Part shown: piece after piece, positions 47,831 to 61,558 of the stretch
How positions within the stretch are numbered: the first letter of the stretch is position 1
Layout of the letters: every line of letters begins with the position of its first letter
Assembly: GCF_030463565.1 (NCBI RefSeq)
Contig: NC_134653.1
Span: 30,689,150-30,753,149 of the forward strand
DNA from: Pelecanus crispus
Lineage: Eukaryota; Chordata; Aves; Pelecaniformes; Pelecanidae
Direction of reading: 5' to 3'
Length of the DNA: 64,000 nt
Translations under genes and position numbers: made by a program
Notes under the pieces: model-generated
The model's database searches: none
What the model was told of the DNA's origin: nothing
Seen by the model: only the letters and a program-made list of their open reading frames with translations

Positions 47831-50800
47831 GTCCTGTCTAAGGGTAAAAATAAAGGCCATGCCAAACCCAAACCACATGTAAGTTGCTGTTTGCTTCTCA
47901 GCAGCTCATGTTGTAGATGTTGTTTTCTTTGTTTTGCCTTTCATTATGTTTGTAAAATCTCCATTTCCATGGCAGGTGGCCACATCCCCCCCCTGCTCCC
48001 TGAAGAGCCCCGCGTTGCCCGAGCCCAGCGCTCACTGACACCAGACAGGGAGGAAAGAAAGCCTGATTTTACATAGGAGAAATTCCTCCAAGCCTTGCAG
48101 CTCTTTTGCAAATCCAAAATTCAATGCTTAGCAAATAGGAGGATGTTGCTCCTGTCCCTGGCGGATTACCGCCAGTTAATAAACTGTTCTGGGAACAAGG
48201 AGCTGGTGGCATGACAAGAGGGCTTGGGGACACCCGAGCACTGTCACAACACCGGAGCTCCAGAGTTGGTGAAACACAGGGTGAGGATACACAAAGGCTA
48301 TTGCCTGAGGAATTACTCACGGATCCTATTAGGATTACTGTGCTGACTTTATGGTCTTTAAAGCTGACCTTCAAAAGGACAAATTGAGAAGAAGGAGCAG
48401 GGTAATGCTGCTTTGGGTTTTTTGAAATGAGAAATGCAGGTCCTGGCTGGTTTTTTTCCTGGGAGGATGAATAAAGAAGGAGCAGGTTTAACATCAGTAG
48501 GGCCAAAGAAGCTGCACGGGGTTATCTGACAAGAGCAAATGATTTTTCCTTTGAGCATTTGGGTTTTTTTTTTGTCTGATAACTGTAATTTATTTCAAAT
48601 AGCTATCATGTGGTATAACAGCAGGAAGTAAAACTTTCACAGCAAAGTTGCAAAAGCCCCCAGCTAATAAAAGCTGTTAGTAAGTCTGGATCTGTACAGA
48701 TATACATTAAAAGGGAAAGAGAGGTTTTTTTTTTTTTAATTGGCTAAAATAAAATACTTTTTTTGCCTGAGGAGGAATTCTTTTTGAGCCTTCTACAACT
48801 ATTATTAAAAAGAAATTACCTCATTTCTATATCAGTTTAAAGCCTCCACAGCAAGGTACCTATCACATCCCATGGACTATTCTTAAATTTATGCTTAAGT
48901 TTGGATCACTGAACGGGGGCTCCGCTGTCTCTGATTCAGCTAGACCATGCACTATCGAGTAGCAACACTGGAAATTGCATGCAAATTAAAAAAACCTTCA
49001 GTGTTGCAATAAGCAAAACTCCAATAGATTTAACAGGATCATTGCGCAGCCAGACACCCACATCATCTCCAAGTTCAGCAGTCAGTACTTCAACTCACTA
49101 AAATACAACCCCTTATCTCCCTCTCTGGTACCATGACACATCGAAGCAAAACCACTATTACTTCCTTTCACTCTGTCTTCTCACCAGACATAAGAAGTGG
49201 AAGGAATGAATTATGGCTAATTAAAAATTAAATCCTCTGTCTTGCCTTTGGTCACTGTATTCCTCTCTCTGAGTCAGAATATCCAGCTCAAACGCTCTGT
49301 TACATTCTGCCTTTCATTTGGGAATAATTTGCTTACTTCTTTTTGGCTTCAGCATCAAGCTCTGTCATTTGGTCTTCACGGTGCCAGCTGCAGAGCTCCA
49401 GTCCAGCTCCCACCTCTGCTCCCTCTGCTCCGTGCCGCTGCTGCAGCTCACAGTTGGATCACCACCTTTGCTTCAGCACCTCTCCCCAGTGACTCAATGT
49501 CACTCCTTACTTCAAACCCCCCCAGCTAGCAAGGGCCTCCCTCTCCTTATGTGCCGAGCTGACTCTCTCCAGCCCAATCACTTGATGGAGCAGCTCTCTG
49601 CAAAGCTTTTCAACCGTGATTCCTCCGAGGACACCACCTCTACTGCACAACTGACCTTCATGAAATGCATTGTAAGTGTGAACTCTATTGTCCCTGCCAA
49701 ACACAGACAACAATTTTCTGTGGGGAAGATGAGAAAAGGAGGTGCAAAGGAACTGCTTTTCCTTTGAGCAGGTCTCAACATACTGATGGTCAATAAATAA
49801 ATGGAGGAAGTTATTTTGCAGCAAGTGGAATGTTTGCCAATTAGAACACAGAATGTCACCACATCATTCATTTGCCTACGTGTCAGCTCTGGACTAAGAA
49901 TGTCAAGGTTACCTGGATGTCTGTCCTACAAAAACTGTCACCAGGTTTTGTGATGAGATTCGATGGAGATTGCTGGAGGCAGAGTGCCACACCAAGACTG
50001 TGACCACTGTCCAAACAGGCCAGCTTCAGAACTTCCTAAGCATTTAGAAAGACTAAACTGGACTATTTAAGAAAACAGTCTGTTAGTGACACAGTACTGC
50101 TACAGAGGTCTTAACAGAATTTTCCCTGGAAGTTTTGCTACAGTCTATGGCAAGGGAAAGTCATCAGCAGACACCGAGAAACCTGCACCTTAATTGCAAG
50201 AGCTGTTATAAACCTTTGAATTTTAATATCTTGTTGGAAAAAAAGTAGCTGGTTTGATCCTGGAGTTCCATCTGTCATCTCCTCTGTCAAGACTTCATTA
50301 GCATGCAAGTGAGATGTCACCTCAGTCACAGCTTCCAAGAAATTTCTTTGTCGAAGTCCACTAAATTAAATTAGCCAGCAGAGATGGAAAGTGAACGTTT
50401 ATGAATACACAGGTATCAAGGATAAAAGTCATTCTTACTGCTGAAGGCGTATCGTCCAAGCTAAACACAACACACACTTTGGCACCATGAAGTTTTTGAA
50501 ATTAGTCTGAATTATATCAGTTGTGTACTTTATAAAAATATTATTTCAAAATCATTATACCATCATCTAGCCTATGGAAATGCACTACCGAAATATTTAC
50601 TAATGCAGTTAATAGAAATGTCATATGGAACTACATCTCTAGCTAGCTGCAATACATCTACAACTATAGCCACTAATAATTAAAGTTACCTGGGTATCCA
50701 TCTTGAATGCTGTTAAAGTCAGCTGTTAACAACTATTCCAGCTAAACCATTCAAAAGGTGCTTTGAACTTGTTTAAGGTCCTTCGTAACACTGTGCAGCT

Positions 50801-53800
50801 AGCTAGGAGACTATGTTCTCACCCGAATAGACTACCATTAATAATTTACTGTGTGAGTCAGGGACTTTGTCCTATGGTATGCGCATACACTTAGTGGCCG
50901 CTTTTCCAAGATAAGCACTAGAAACTGAATCTTCCTTGAGATTACATTGCAGGCACCAGTGATCTTTGATGAGTTGGTATAAGCATTAGATGTTAATTAC
51001 AAGCTACCAAAATAAGTGAGTGCATCCATCTGTTGTTTTAAAACTGCCCCTGGAGTCTGCCCAATCCAGGACCATGCTGGTGTTGCAGACTGGGTGGTGG
51101 GTGCTCATCTGCTTGTTCAGAAACCGGAATGTTAGAGGCTGTGAGACCTGACTCGAGCTGGAAGCTTTAAGGTTAATAATGTATATTCTCTTGGTTATAG
51201 GATCTCTCTTCCCAGGCTGACGCTAAGACATGCTTAAAAATTAAAAGTGCAGATATCCTACAAAGGAGGAACAGATGCTAAGACTACACATTAATCTTTC
51301 ATGTGATTCCAACTCACGCACTAAATTTTACTAACTTCCCTGAGTTGCTGCAACCTCTGTGATCCCTTCACCCCACTGTGCAATGTGCCATTCACTGTGA
51401 CAGGGCACAGGTGCGGATACAGTCTTACCCTAAAGAGAGACTCAAAACAGTGTTATAATGAATGAGTACTCAACTCTCACATTCACATATTGTATTCTTC
51501 CTTTTTCTTCTACAGAGTCCTGACGTGTTGTAACCAGATCTAAGGAGAGGCAGTCCTACCTCTGCTGGCATCCTCGCTGCACCGTCCTCACACTCAGTTC
51601 CACACACATTAGCTGATGAAAAATTAGACCTCGAGCTTCAAGCGATTTCTACAGCTGCTTACATAAAGAGAAAGATAGAGAGAACATTTATTAAATTCTT
51701 TCAGGTTTATCTAGCAATTCATTCCCCATTACATATCATGTGGTGCATTCAAAGTGCATGTGCATATTTATGTAGGTGTCTATGAACCACAACAAAGCAG
51801 CAGAGTGCATAGCTATGCAGAACGAAGAGCGATGAGTACTTGCATCAGAAAACTGAGCAGCAGCAAAGGTTCAGGCTAACAGTCCCATAGACTAACTTCT
51901 GTAGCTTCTGTGTACACTCACATCATAGGAAATGCTGATAAACACTGCAAAACCACTCAGTTTAGATCTTTAGGCACCTTCCCGGAAAGGGAGAGGAAAA
52001 TAAAAAAAAATAATATAATGTGACACAGTATAATACATAGATGAAAAGCATATGAACATGTATTATTGACTTCAGTGCAGAAACACTGAGGAAAATTCAT
52101 TAGTTTATGTAGGGCTAGACATGAAAGTGGAATTGAGTGTATCACTGAGTATTTTAAGAGATGGAAAAAGAAAGCACGCTCATGCCCAGTCGAACTCTTG
52201 GAAGTATGTGCTATATTGATCCCTTGCAATCACTTATTTTGCTGACAGAAGCTTTTGTGCCCATTCTCATCCCAAAGTCACTGTCTTTTACACAGACAAG
52301 GTAGTACATTTTCAGTAAACTGGCCTGGACTGTTTGATGCACTATGGTGCTGTTACCTTGACCACCAACAAAAGCACCGTTACTCTTTCAGACAGTTACA
52401 ACTTTGAAGTTGCCACCAGATAAAATATCGAACAGATCTTTTCATGCCATCCATTCTCAGTAGGGAATGCTGAGGAATTGTTTCACACAGAGTAGGAAAA
52501 AACAGACATGGAATTAAAAGACAGAAAGAAATAATATTCTTTACTGACAAATGCAAAATGACAATTAATTTTGTACTTGGAGTCAAGGTGCTATCTATGA
52601 TGGGCAGATATGAATGGGGCTCTTCAAACAGTCTTTGCAACTCAGGCTTGAGAATTTAACCCAGAATCCTGCTTTATTTCAGCATTCACATTGGCAAAAA
52701 TAGAGATGAGAATACTGCATTACATTCCCATCTGCACAACAGAGCAGTAAGTTCACTTCTACAGACAGTTCATGGAGATGTCTCACCCAGGAAATTATCT
52801 TAATGTGTCCTGTTCTTCCCCAGACATACTGCAAGCACAGCACTCGGGTACCTGGCCTAATTACAGGAGGAATATTTTAGCGGTTGCAAGTGGCTTCATG
52901 CTGCAGTACCTTTGTGTACAGAGATCACCTTTAGTGATTATTTATTTCAGGAGTTCAGATTCCTGCCTTCCTGTGACATGATGAATGACTTTTAAGTAAC
53001 ATAATATCTAGTTTCCTCCTCTTTCACACACCCATTTCATTGCCAGTTGTCTTCAGTGACCAGATCTGAAAGGATTGTTTGCAGTCAAAAGGGAAAGAGA
53101 AATTCTTTACTGCATGCCCGGCCTCCTCTTGTTCATATTTAATTGAATTCTTGCTTGTGTTAAAATGGTTATCAATTATTCACTCCTGAACGCATTAATT
53201 CCAAACATCCCAAGTAATAAATAGGACTGCTCTACTGCTCCGGTAAAAATTCCAAAATACTTTTGTTTTCCTTTTTAATCTTTGTCCATGTAACTGCAAG
53301 CTCATCAGTGAGTTATACAGGGCTTTCCTGTATATATTATTTAAAGAAGAAAGCAGGCTAGCATACATGGTACAATAGTGGTGCTGTGTCAGAAAGTAGC
53401 ACAGGGCAGATTCATCAGCTTAGGACCTGAGTCTCTCCCATCACTGCCAGGACCGGTGATGGCTGAACAGCACTGAGAAAAGTCCTCTCTTTTCAAACCA
53501 GCAGCTCAGACCTTTCTTTCAGCCTCAGTTTTAACATTTGAAAAGAGTATTTTTTGACTAGCTAAATTAAATCCTTGACATCTTTTGTTTATAACCCACA
53601 TTCTTTCTCAAGCCAGTTGAGAGGAAACAAACAAAGCAGACAAAAACCCCAGAGGGAACAGGAGATAATTTGGTCCTGGTAAAGCACAGCAAAACCACAA
53701 CCTGCTCTCTGGGAGGATCTCCAAACCACGCTGCACTTTAGTAATAGTACAGTCACACAAAATCAAGTATTTCAAAATGCAAAGACTTCTTCTGTCATTG

Positions 53801-56800
53801 TAAGAGTAGAGTACATTATTTTCACATTGCATCTAAGGCCCAGACAGCAACCTCAGCACTGCTGAGCAGATGTGCCATCTATATACATCACTACTTGACA
53901 GAGTTGGGGCAGTCCCTCTGATAGTCGGCACACCTTAAGCTTTAAAACCCTGCTGAAAAGAGACTGTTACAAACAGAAGCCTTTTTTTCTTACAATTCTT
54001 TAATATGAATCCAGCATGGCCATGACAATCCATGAACCTTGTGTAGCAACAACGTGGTGTTCTGCAAGCCATGGAATCGTGAATGTATCCCACTAAAAAG
54101 TTCATCTTCACAAGGCAAACGAGAAATCATGCAAATGTGAAATATCCTACTGAACAATTCACTGAATGCCTCAGTTTTCCTACCTGTAAAATGGGACTTG
54201 GTTTACATTTGAATTTTTACTGTCATTGCTCAGAATGGTACTTGGAACAGGAAAATCTACCTTCCCTTGGCCTGGGTCTCATGGTCTTCTTGTGGATTTG
54301 GCATTCTGGAAAAAAAACAGAAAAAAATCATGTCTGACAAAATGTTGTCTATACCTTTTTCATTGTGCCACACAATACAGAAAAAATTCTGTTTGCACTT
54401 GAAACTGGGAGGAATATCTTAGAACAATGATTTAAAGTTTCACCCTAAACTGGAAAGCATTCAGACAGAAATCTACCGAGCAAGCAACATTGTGACTTGA
54501 CTGGAGTACTGGAACATACAGAAGTTAATTAGTACAACAAATATGGAAGTAGTATTTTTAACTTTGTTCTTCTGCTAACAATAGCAGGGGTGACACATGA
54601 AGCATTTTAGCTCTGTGGCTGAAAGGGGTCATTATGCTCCCAGAGAAGGTGTCTTTCGTCCCTGGAAGCTTTCTGCCAGATCCACGCATGTCAGCTCAGG
54701 AGCCAGTGGCTCCAGTGCGAACTGCTGTGCGCAAGCTCTCCCACCCAGCATCCGCAGAAGGGCTCAGCATGCAAGACATAGTTTCATGATGACAGAAATA
54801 AAACCAGGTGGCTTAGACCAGCAAGATTTGATTTTCAAATATGTTCCAGTAATAACTGGGAATGATAAATCCATTTATTACGATCTAATAAATGAATCTG
54901 TAATTTACCCATCTAGGGAGCTTATGCCTGCACAGAAAAAGAGGACTGATACGGTAGTCAGGATTTGTGACACCTGAATGCAGCTCTGTGCTTGGCCACA
55001 AGCCTGTAGTGTGAGTTTACCCAGCAAATGCCTACTGCACACAGGACACTCCTGTACAAAGCAAGCATGTGTATAAAAAACCTAGAAACTAGCCTGCTTC
55101 CCAGGATCCAAGCCATTTAAGTCTACCTCATCTCAATCTTTCCATAGCATTGTACTCCATTACATAAATACACCCTCAAAGCTTCACTTCCCCATCTGTA
55201 AAATATGACCAACAATACTTCCTCTGCCTTGCACAGTTGCTGTGAATATTCAGACATAAATTGTTCTGCAGTGCCCAAATGCTAATGCACAAGAAAGCCA
55301 TTAAAAATCCCAAACATAGATACATGGTTTCCAGGGACATGGAAAGCTGTAATAAATCTATTTCAATCTCACTTCTCATGCAGGTCACTAAATCTGCGCC
55401 TATAATATTAGGAGTGTGCTGGCTAACTGGCCACAAACTATACAAAAGCCTTTTCTCTCCAAGTTCAATCAAAAGGACAACAGCATATGACAGACCCCTT
55501 GTATCTTTTGGTATTTTAGCCTGTCACAGCAGGGACCTCCTGCAGTGCTAGGAAAAGAGGGTTTTTCTGCTGGCCAAGCTAAAGCTAACAAAAATACCTA
55601 ATGAGTAGAAGAGCTGAGAAGCTCATGCATTTAGCTATGTCTAAAGTAGCATATGCATACTGAATGTGGGCATGAAAAATTAATTCCAGAGATGCTATCG
55701 GATATACCTTCAAGTGACTGGTTGGACTAAAAAAATACTGTTTTCGGTAACTATTTTTACTTCAATTAAAAATATTTTGGGGACAAATTATACCACCCCC
55801 CCCCCCCCATTTCCTCTCTGGAACAGGGGAAAAGGAATTCTGTCCTACATCCTGAACACTGTCACGGACTTGTGTCCTGCAAGCTTCTGGTCTGACTCTT
55901 CCCTTCCTCTCTCTAGCACTGGTTTCTCTCCCTGCTAACCTCCATCCTTCTCACCCATACCACAGTTTTCCACCCATTTGAGCTAATCCCCCTCCAGCTT
56001 CCCATCACTGACCCCACTGAATTTGCGGGGAGGAAGATGGGGTGGTTTGAGGAGCTCTGTGCAATGTGGCTACACTTCTGGAGGAGAATGCAGCGACTTA
56101 AAGAAGCCCTGCCCTGGAGAAGCCCTGGAGAGGAGGAACTGAACATGCTGGAAATGGATATGAGGGTGATGGACATTAGGACACACTGTATGCCAGGGTT
56201 TGGGAAGGCAGTGTGTAGCACTGGAGTGGAGGAGCATTCCCTGGGGAGCTGCAGATGGGAGGAGTGTGTGACAGTATGTCACACCAATGTTACCCGAGAT
56301 TCCTGTTAGACTTTCAGCATGGAAAATATTCCCACTGTTGCTCTAAAATATGAAGTGCATCCCTGCAAATTGATAAATTGAAAAAAAAAAAAAAATTAAA
56401 ATGTCAAATGGTATCTACAAGCTGAAAGTGATAGTCACTCCCCATAGCAGGAACAAAGGTAGAGCAGACCTCTCATCTGTGATGGCACCTTTGTTCAAAA
56501 AAAGCAATGCAGGGAGAAAATGCTAGAGATTCAGTCCAGTATAATAGACAACAAAGCATTCATTCAGACGTTGTTCTGTGATGCAGGCGTAACATGCTTC
56601 AGAAGAAACTTTAGAGGCAGCTAGGAGACGTAAGGCATAACTGATGTTTGGTCTGGAAAGGATGCCTATACACAGGCCAAGGAAAGCAGTTAGAAAGGTA
56701 GAGTGACTATATAAACATTGGGTAATCCCTGTTCTTTTTCTCCAGGACAATCCTAGCCTATAGGCTTGATGACATATAATTTCCACGATTAAGTATCTGT

Positions 56801-57900
56801 TAATTAAACACATAGTATATAATTACTAAATGCAAGCTGTTTGAGCTCTTAAGGAGGCTAGAGTTCCTGCTGTTCCAAACAGGGGTACTTGTCTTGGATT
56901 CCTAAACTTACACATTTTGTGAAAAAAGTGTCCAGTTTGATTACATGTGTCACGTCTCATTAGAGAATTGGTGTAGTTTATTTATTTGTCCTTCAAGCAA
57001 AGCTGAAGAGGGAGCTACAGCAAATGCAAATCTATTAAAGGAAAAGTCCTTTGAAAGAAGTATCTGCTAAGCTCACCTGTGTAAAGGGAAATTTCCATCT
57101 GAAAATCCAATATTTAATCAAAGCCTTCTGTAATTAGGAAACTTGGTTCCGTGATCTTTAATCCAAAGAGGAGTATCATTGATGGATTACCTGCTTCAAT
57201 AACTCTGGCAAAGCTAAAGATTTAATAAAAATTGACCTTGTCTTGCAGCCCACTGCTGACTCACTACATGCTGCAAAGAAAGAGGACAGAGAATGATTTT
57301 ACAAACTCTTGTATGGCTGAAGACTGCTAAAGTAAGGATGGTGAGACTGGCTCCTTCATCAGCATGGATTGGTATGTTCCTTCCCAGTGAAAATTCAGTA
57401 CATGATCATTTATAATATTTAGAGCAACATGCACCTGTGTAACAGGATGGTTCAATCCTTCTTTACTCAGGGGTGTCTTTATAGAAATGCCCCATCTGAT
57501 CGTGACAAAAATGTTCGCTTTGTGACAGAAAAAGGCCAGATGCTCTGTTTACAAAGCAGTAAAAATGCCCTTGTTGAGGTATACAGAGGTATCATCATTT
57601 TAAAATTCTGAATAAAACTTCCACTCAGGAGTTCTGGGAAAACTTTCAGGAGTTTTTTTTTATTTGCATGACTAGTGACTGCAAATCTGTTTAAAACTAT
57701 CTTAACCATTGAGTATGAATCTATCACAGACAGTCTGAGCTTATTAGAGAATAAAGAGTTGTTCATCACCACCTTATGCCTACATTACGATTTTCAGTAT
57801 AAAAGTGTATGTAGTGAAAAGGTTCAACAGGTGCATGATCAGGTCAGATTCTAATTAATGTATGTGTCATCATGCAATAGGCAAGTTTTAAATAATGCAG
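47831..57900. other. Intergenic, no recognised gene
   Basis: AT-rich unique sequence. Open frames at 49318-49767 (+), 54597-54977 (+) and 55913-56309 (both strands) have no recognisable domain and no supporting splice pattern. A patch rich in ATTTAATTGAATTC and ATCAATTATTCAC at about 53130-53215 may be another regulatory element. Confidence 0.55.
55796..55808 (+). repeat. Poly(C) run, 13 C
   Basis: Pure C run in the gene-poor right half. Confidence 0.9.
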
Positions 57901-57939
57901 AGCTCAAAGCAGTAAAACTATGTAAAAGCAAAGCCTGGA

Positions 57940-58200
57940 AACAAAAACTGTTGTTTCATTAAACTTAAAATACAATTTGACTCTGTCATACCAATGTATA
58001 TGAGCTATCTGCATTAAATTGTGTTTAATTTAACTCTAGAACTATAGGGCCCAATTAAAAATAATGAGGCCTGTCTCCAACTGTCAGGCTCAATTAGAGA
58101 TAATGGGAACTGATAGCTCCTGGAATAGATTCATTTTTGTCTGATAGACGAACTGGGGCAGGGGTCTTGGCAGGGGTCATTGGAATAGACCCGGCAACAA
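57940..58200. promoter_or_regulatory. Candidate enhancer with paired homeodomain-type motif
   Basis: Two related 17-mers, CAATTAAAAATAATGAG (58052-58068) and CAATTAGAGATAATGGG (58091-58107), differ at three positions and sit 39 bp apart. Both hold ATTA cores. No open frame. Confidence 0.35.
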
Positions 58201-58799
58201 AACATGGGTCATTCAAGCTTAAGGAGTCTTAAAGAACCTAGTTATTAAATAAGGAAGTAGGAAGTAAATCAAATCCAGAAGCACATGAATAACCCCAACA
58301 GATTCTTTTTTCTGTTACATACCCGTATATTGCAATTCACCTAACCATTAAACTGCCCATTCTAAACCAAGAAAATATATAATGCATAAAGGTTAAACCT
58401 ATTTGGCAAGACAAAAGAAAAAGTAGAAAAATAAGTGCCCAACTTCATATTCCAGTGCCAATTTTCAGGCGTTTAGCAGGATCAATATTTTTCTTAGGCA
58501 ATGCTCCAAAGATTGTAGCAAAATCTCTGAGCTTTTATTTTACAGAAGTGCTATAAAAAAATAAATCCAGGAAAGATAGTTTGAATGTATTAAGAAACCT
58601 GGCTGTCTTGACAGACATTACATATGATGAACAGATTACTTCTTATTCAGCCTCAGCAATAAAAATATGAACAATTTGTCAGCTTTGCTAAGCACTTTCA
58701 AAGATGTAATCGAACAGTCAGACAAATTCAGAAATGTGCCTGAGAGAAACGAAACCATTTGTCCTTGAAGAACATGAATGGGCAATACGGCGCCTGACA

Positions 58800-59180
58800 A
58801 CTTTTAGGCACTGACAGTAGCTGTCATTTTAGATGAGTAATTAATCTTGAACTGAGAGGGAGATGTGGAGCCCTGTTGACTGTTTATTCGGCTAGAATGA
58901 CAGTCAGTGTCTGTTAGCACCACTTGGACCCTGTCTGGAATTGCTAACCTCTCCCAGGCAAAGCTTGCCCATGCATCTATTGTCAACAGCAATGACTCTG
59001 AAGTTCGTGTTGGGCAATCCTGACATGCTGTGCCTTGGCTCGCCTTTTGTTTCTCTGTGAAGACACTTTTTTAATCTAATGATATCTTTCTCAATGTCTA
59101 ACGATGCTCGTGCAACGTGCCGCCAATGGCATTTTATCCTCTGCTCCCCTCCCCCCTTACACGTACAGGCCTGCAAAGTC
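58800..59180. promoter_or_regulatory. Candidate conserved non-coding element
   Basis: Unique, mixed-composition DNA with GAGTAATTAATCTTGAAC, TGACAGTAGCTGTCA (inverted repeat), TTTAATCTAATGATATC and GCCAATGGCATTTTATCC. No recognised coding content. Confidence 0.3.
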
Positions 59181-59970
59181 ATGCTTTGCATTTTAAATCT
59201 GTTCTCTTTGACTTCTGAGGAAAGAAAGAACAGTTGAGCATTTGAGCTTCTCCCCAGTGTCACTTATTCTGAAAGAATGTGCAATTTTATAATGTGACCC
59301 ATTATTTTTCCTCATACTTCCCTTCTTGTACACCAGGAACCTCACGAGGGGACTCTCTATGGCCACATTAGAACACCACAAACACGTCATTGCTAAAATA
59401 CAACACAGGGAAAATACAAAGGACCAACGTTATTCCCTTCCTGCAGTGTCTTCTCTTGGTTGAAAGCACTGCGAGGCAGTCAGCCCAGGCTCTGGGTGAC
59501 AACCTACTTGACTTGACCCATACATCTGTTCACTGCTCAATGGCTATAGTCAGATGGGAATCAGCATAGGCAGGACGATCTTTGGAGCCTGAGCCATGGC
59601 TATCTGCATCCGTGTAACACTCAGAAGAACAGGGCATAGATTTCAATTACAATCCTTAGAAAGTATACAGTTTTAAAAAATTAATTTAAAAATTTATATA
59701 TTTCCTCTAGTCTGAAGTATATCCAGCTCATGTCATGCAGCACTTGGGAAAACAGAAGCACTGAGGTTTTGGAGAATTCTGTTATTTGTAGCAGGTGTTA
59801 CCCGCGCTCAGTACAAAAACTGCTCTTAGGATGCACAGCTGTCTGTGGTGGGAAGTTAGGTGCGTAAGTACAAGGATATGTCTACATATCCATATTTACA
59901 TGAACTGTTGACTATGGAGGATAACAATTAACTTACAGAGAGATGTCCATGGCCTTGTACTCATACACCT

Positions 59971-60010
59971 GTGTATATATATATATATATACACACACAC
60001 ATATATGTGT
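59971..60010. repeat. (TA)n/(CA)n microsatellite
   Basis: GTG(TA)n followed by (CA)n and ATATATGTGT. The left half is a perfect palindrome (GTGTATA...TATACAC). Length-variable by nature. Confidence 0.9.
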
Positions 60011-61150
60011 ATTTTAACCCCCTAAAAGCATTATTGATTATATTAATTGTGCACTCTTCAGCTGGAAGAATCAAATGTTTTTGCTAACTTAATTCTCACT
60101 TGAACCCTATGACTGTGGTCAATGCCAAGAGGTATATTCCGTGAAATTTCCGTATCTTGATCTCATCCTGTGAGTCTCATAGATATGTAGCACCTTTGAA
60201 AGACAAATGTAAGGATGATGAAAAACTCTAACAATGAAGTTCACTTCCTCATGTCAGAAATCTAAAGTGGGTTAGCATATTGAAGTATGAAGATTTAAAA
60301 TGCAGTTGAATGAAATTCACAATTTTGAAGGGAGTTCAAGGCACTCATAACAAAAAGATGCCACGCTTCCTAGACAATTTCTCTGCAAGAGGTTGCTTAC
60401 AGTTCCATTTCTGCAACTTTTCAAAGTCAGAGCCTATTTTTCTGAACTGTGATCATCAGGATTTGTGGAACTGGGCCAAGTTGAATTCATATAATTACAT
60501 CTTATTCTCTGAGGAAATTAATTTTTTTTTCCTTCAATAACAAATGATGATGATATTTTTGCATTTCTACAGCTTCTTCCATCAAAGTATCTGAAAGTTT
60601 TATAAAAACTAATGAATGAAGCCCCAGCATAATAATAGAAAGGGACATTATCTGTTTTATGGAAGAATTAACCAAGGCACAGATAACCCTATCATGGCAC
60701 TATCTGTTTAGCAGAACTCACCTAATTAGTCATTTCAGCAGTTAACTCCAAATAACAGATTTCTGAGGAACTGAAGTTTACATTTTCAACACCATGCAGC
60801 AAATCTGGTTGTTTCTAGTTTTGTTGTTTCTAATTTGTATGTCTAGCTCAATTCAGGGCTTGGTATTCAGCAGTTCTTGCAACATGCTGAAAAAAAGGAG
60901 TTACTAACTCACTTAGCAAGGACAGCCAGTATTAGTAAATACTTCAGAAAATGTGGAAATCTGTACTATGCAAGACCAAGCACATGGTCTGTGATAGTGC
61001 TAGGAAAAGATACATTATTTCCCAACCATCAGTTTAGACCCATGACTGGTAGTCTGTATGCTTTGCAATCATTTAAATAAGAAATTTACTTTTGTTTCCA
61101 GCTATATTTTTGCTTTTTTTTCAACAGCTCATTTCCTTTCCCACTAACCA

Positions 61151-61558
61151 GCTTCCCCCAGCTCTCCAGAGTTCCCCTCGCAGCAGCTTCCCGCAGGTGG
61201 TGTGCAGTGCAGTAGCCGAGAGCAAGCAACAGGGGATGTTGCCGGATGGGAGCAGGCAGCACAGGCAGGCCGAGGAGTCTGCTCCCCTGAGCCGCTGCAC
61301 CCCAGAGACCAGGGCATGACCATAGTCCAAATTCTTCGAAAGTGCTTTTCCCATACAGAAGATAAAAACCATGAGAAAGAACGGATTATCCGATTCCCTC
61401 AGCTGCTCAAAAATGACCCTCTGCTATACGTATTTGGAGGGAATAAGAAGAACCTTTGGCATCAATTCTCAATATTCAAGGGAAACGATAAAAAAATTAA
61501 AAAGATGATTAGAAAAGGCATTTGGACTAGATTTCTTAAATCAGAACTTGAAAGGAAG
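61151..61558 (+). other. Unrecognised exon-like open frame
   Basis: Preceded by a pyrimidine-rich acceptor region with CTAACCAG (61143-61150) and, further left, a T-run ending in CAACAG (61127). Open from 61148 and closed by a good donor, AAG|GTAATG, at 61558. An ATG at 61316 starts MTIVQILRKCFSHTEDKNHE, continuing to a basic stretch KGNDKKIKKMIRKGIW. I recognise no family. It lies where a FOXN4 5' region could be by synteny, but it is not forkhead sequence. It may be a UTR exon, a lncRNA exon or chance. Confidence 0.3.

Noticed and set aside
56037..56309. Overlapping open frames on both strands near 56.1 kb
   Set aside because: No recognisable domain and no splice context; GC-richer patch gives stop-poor frames by chance.
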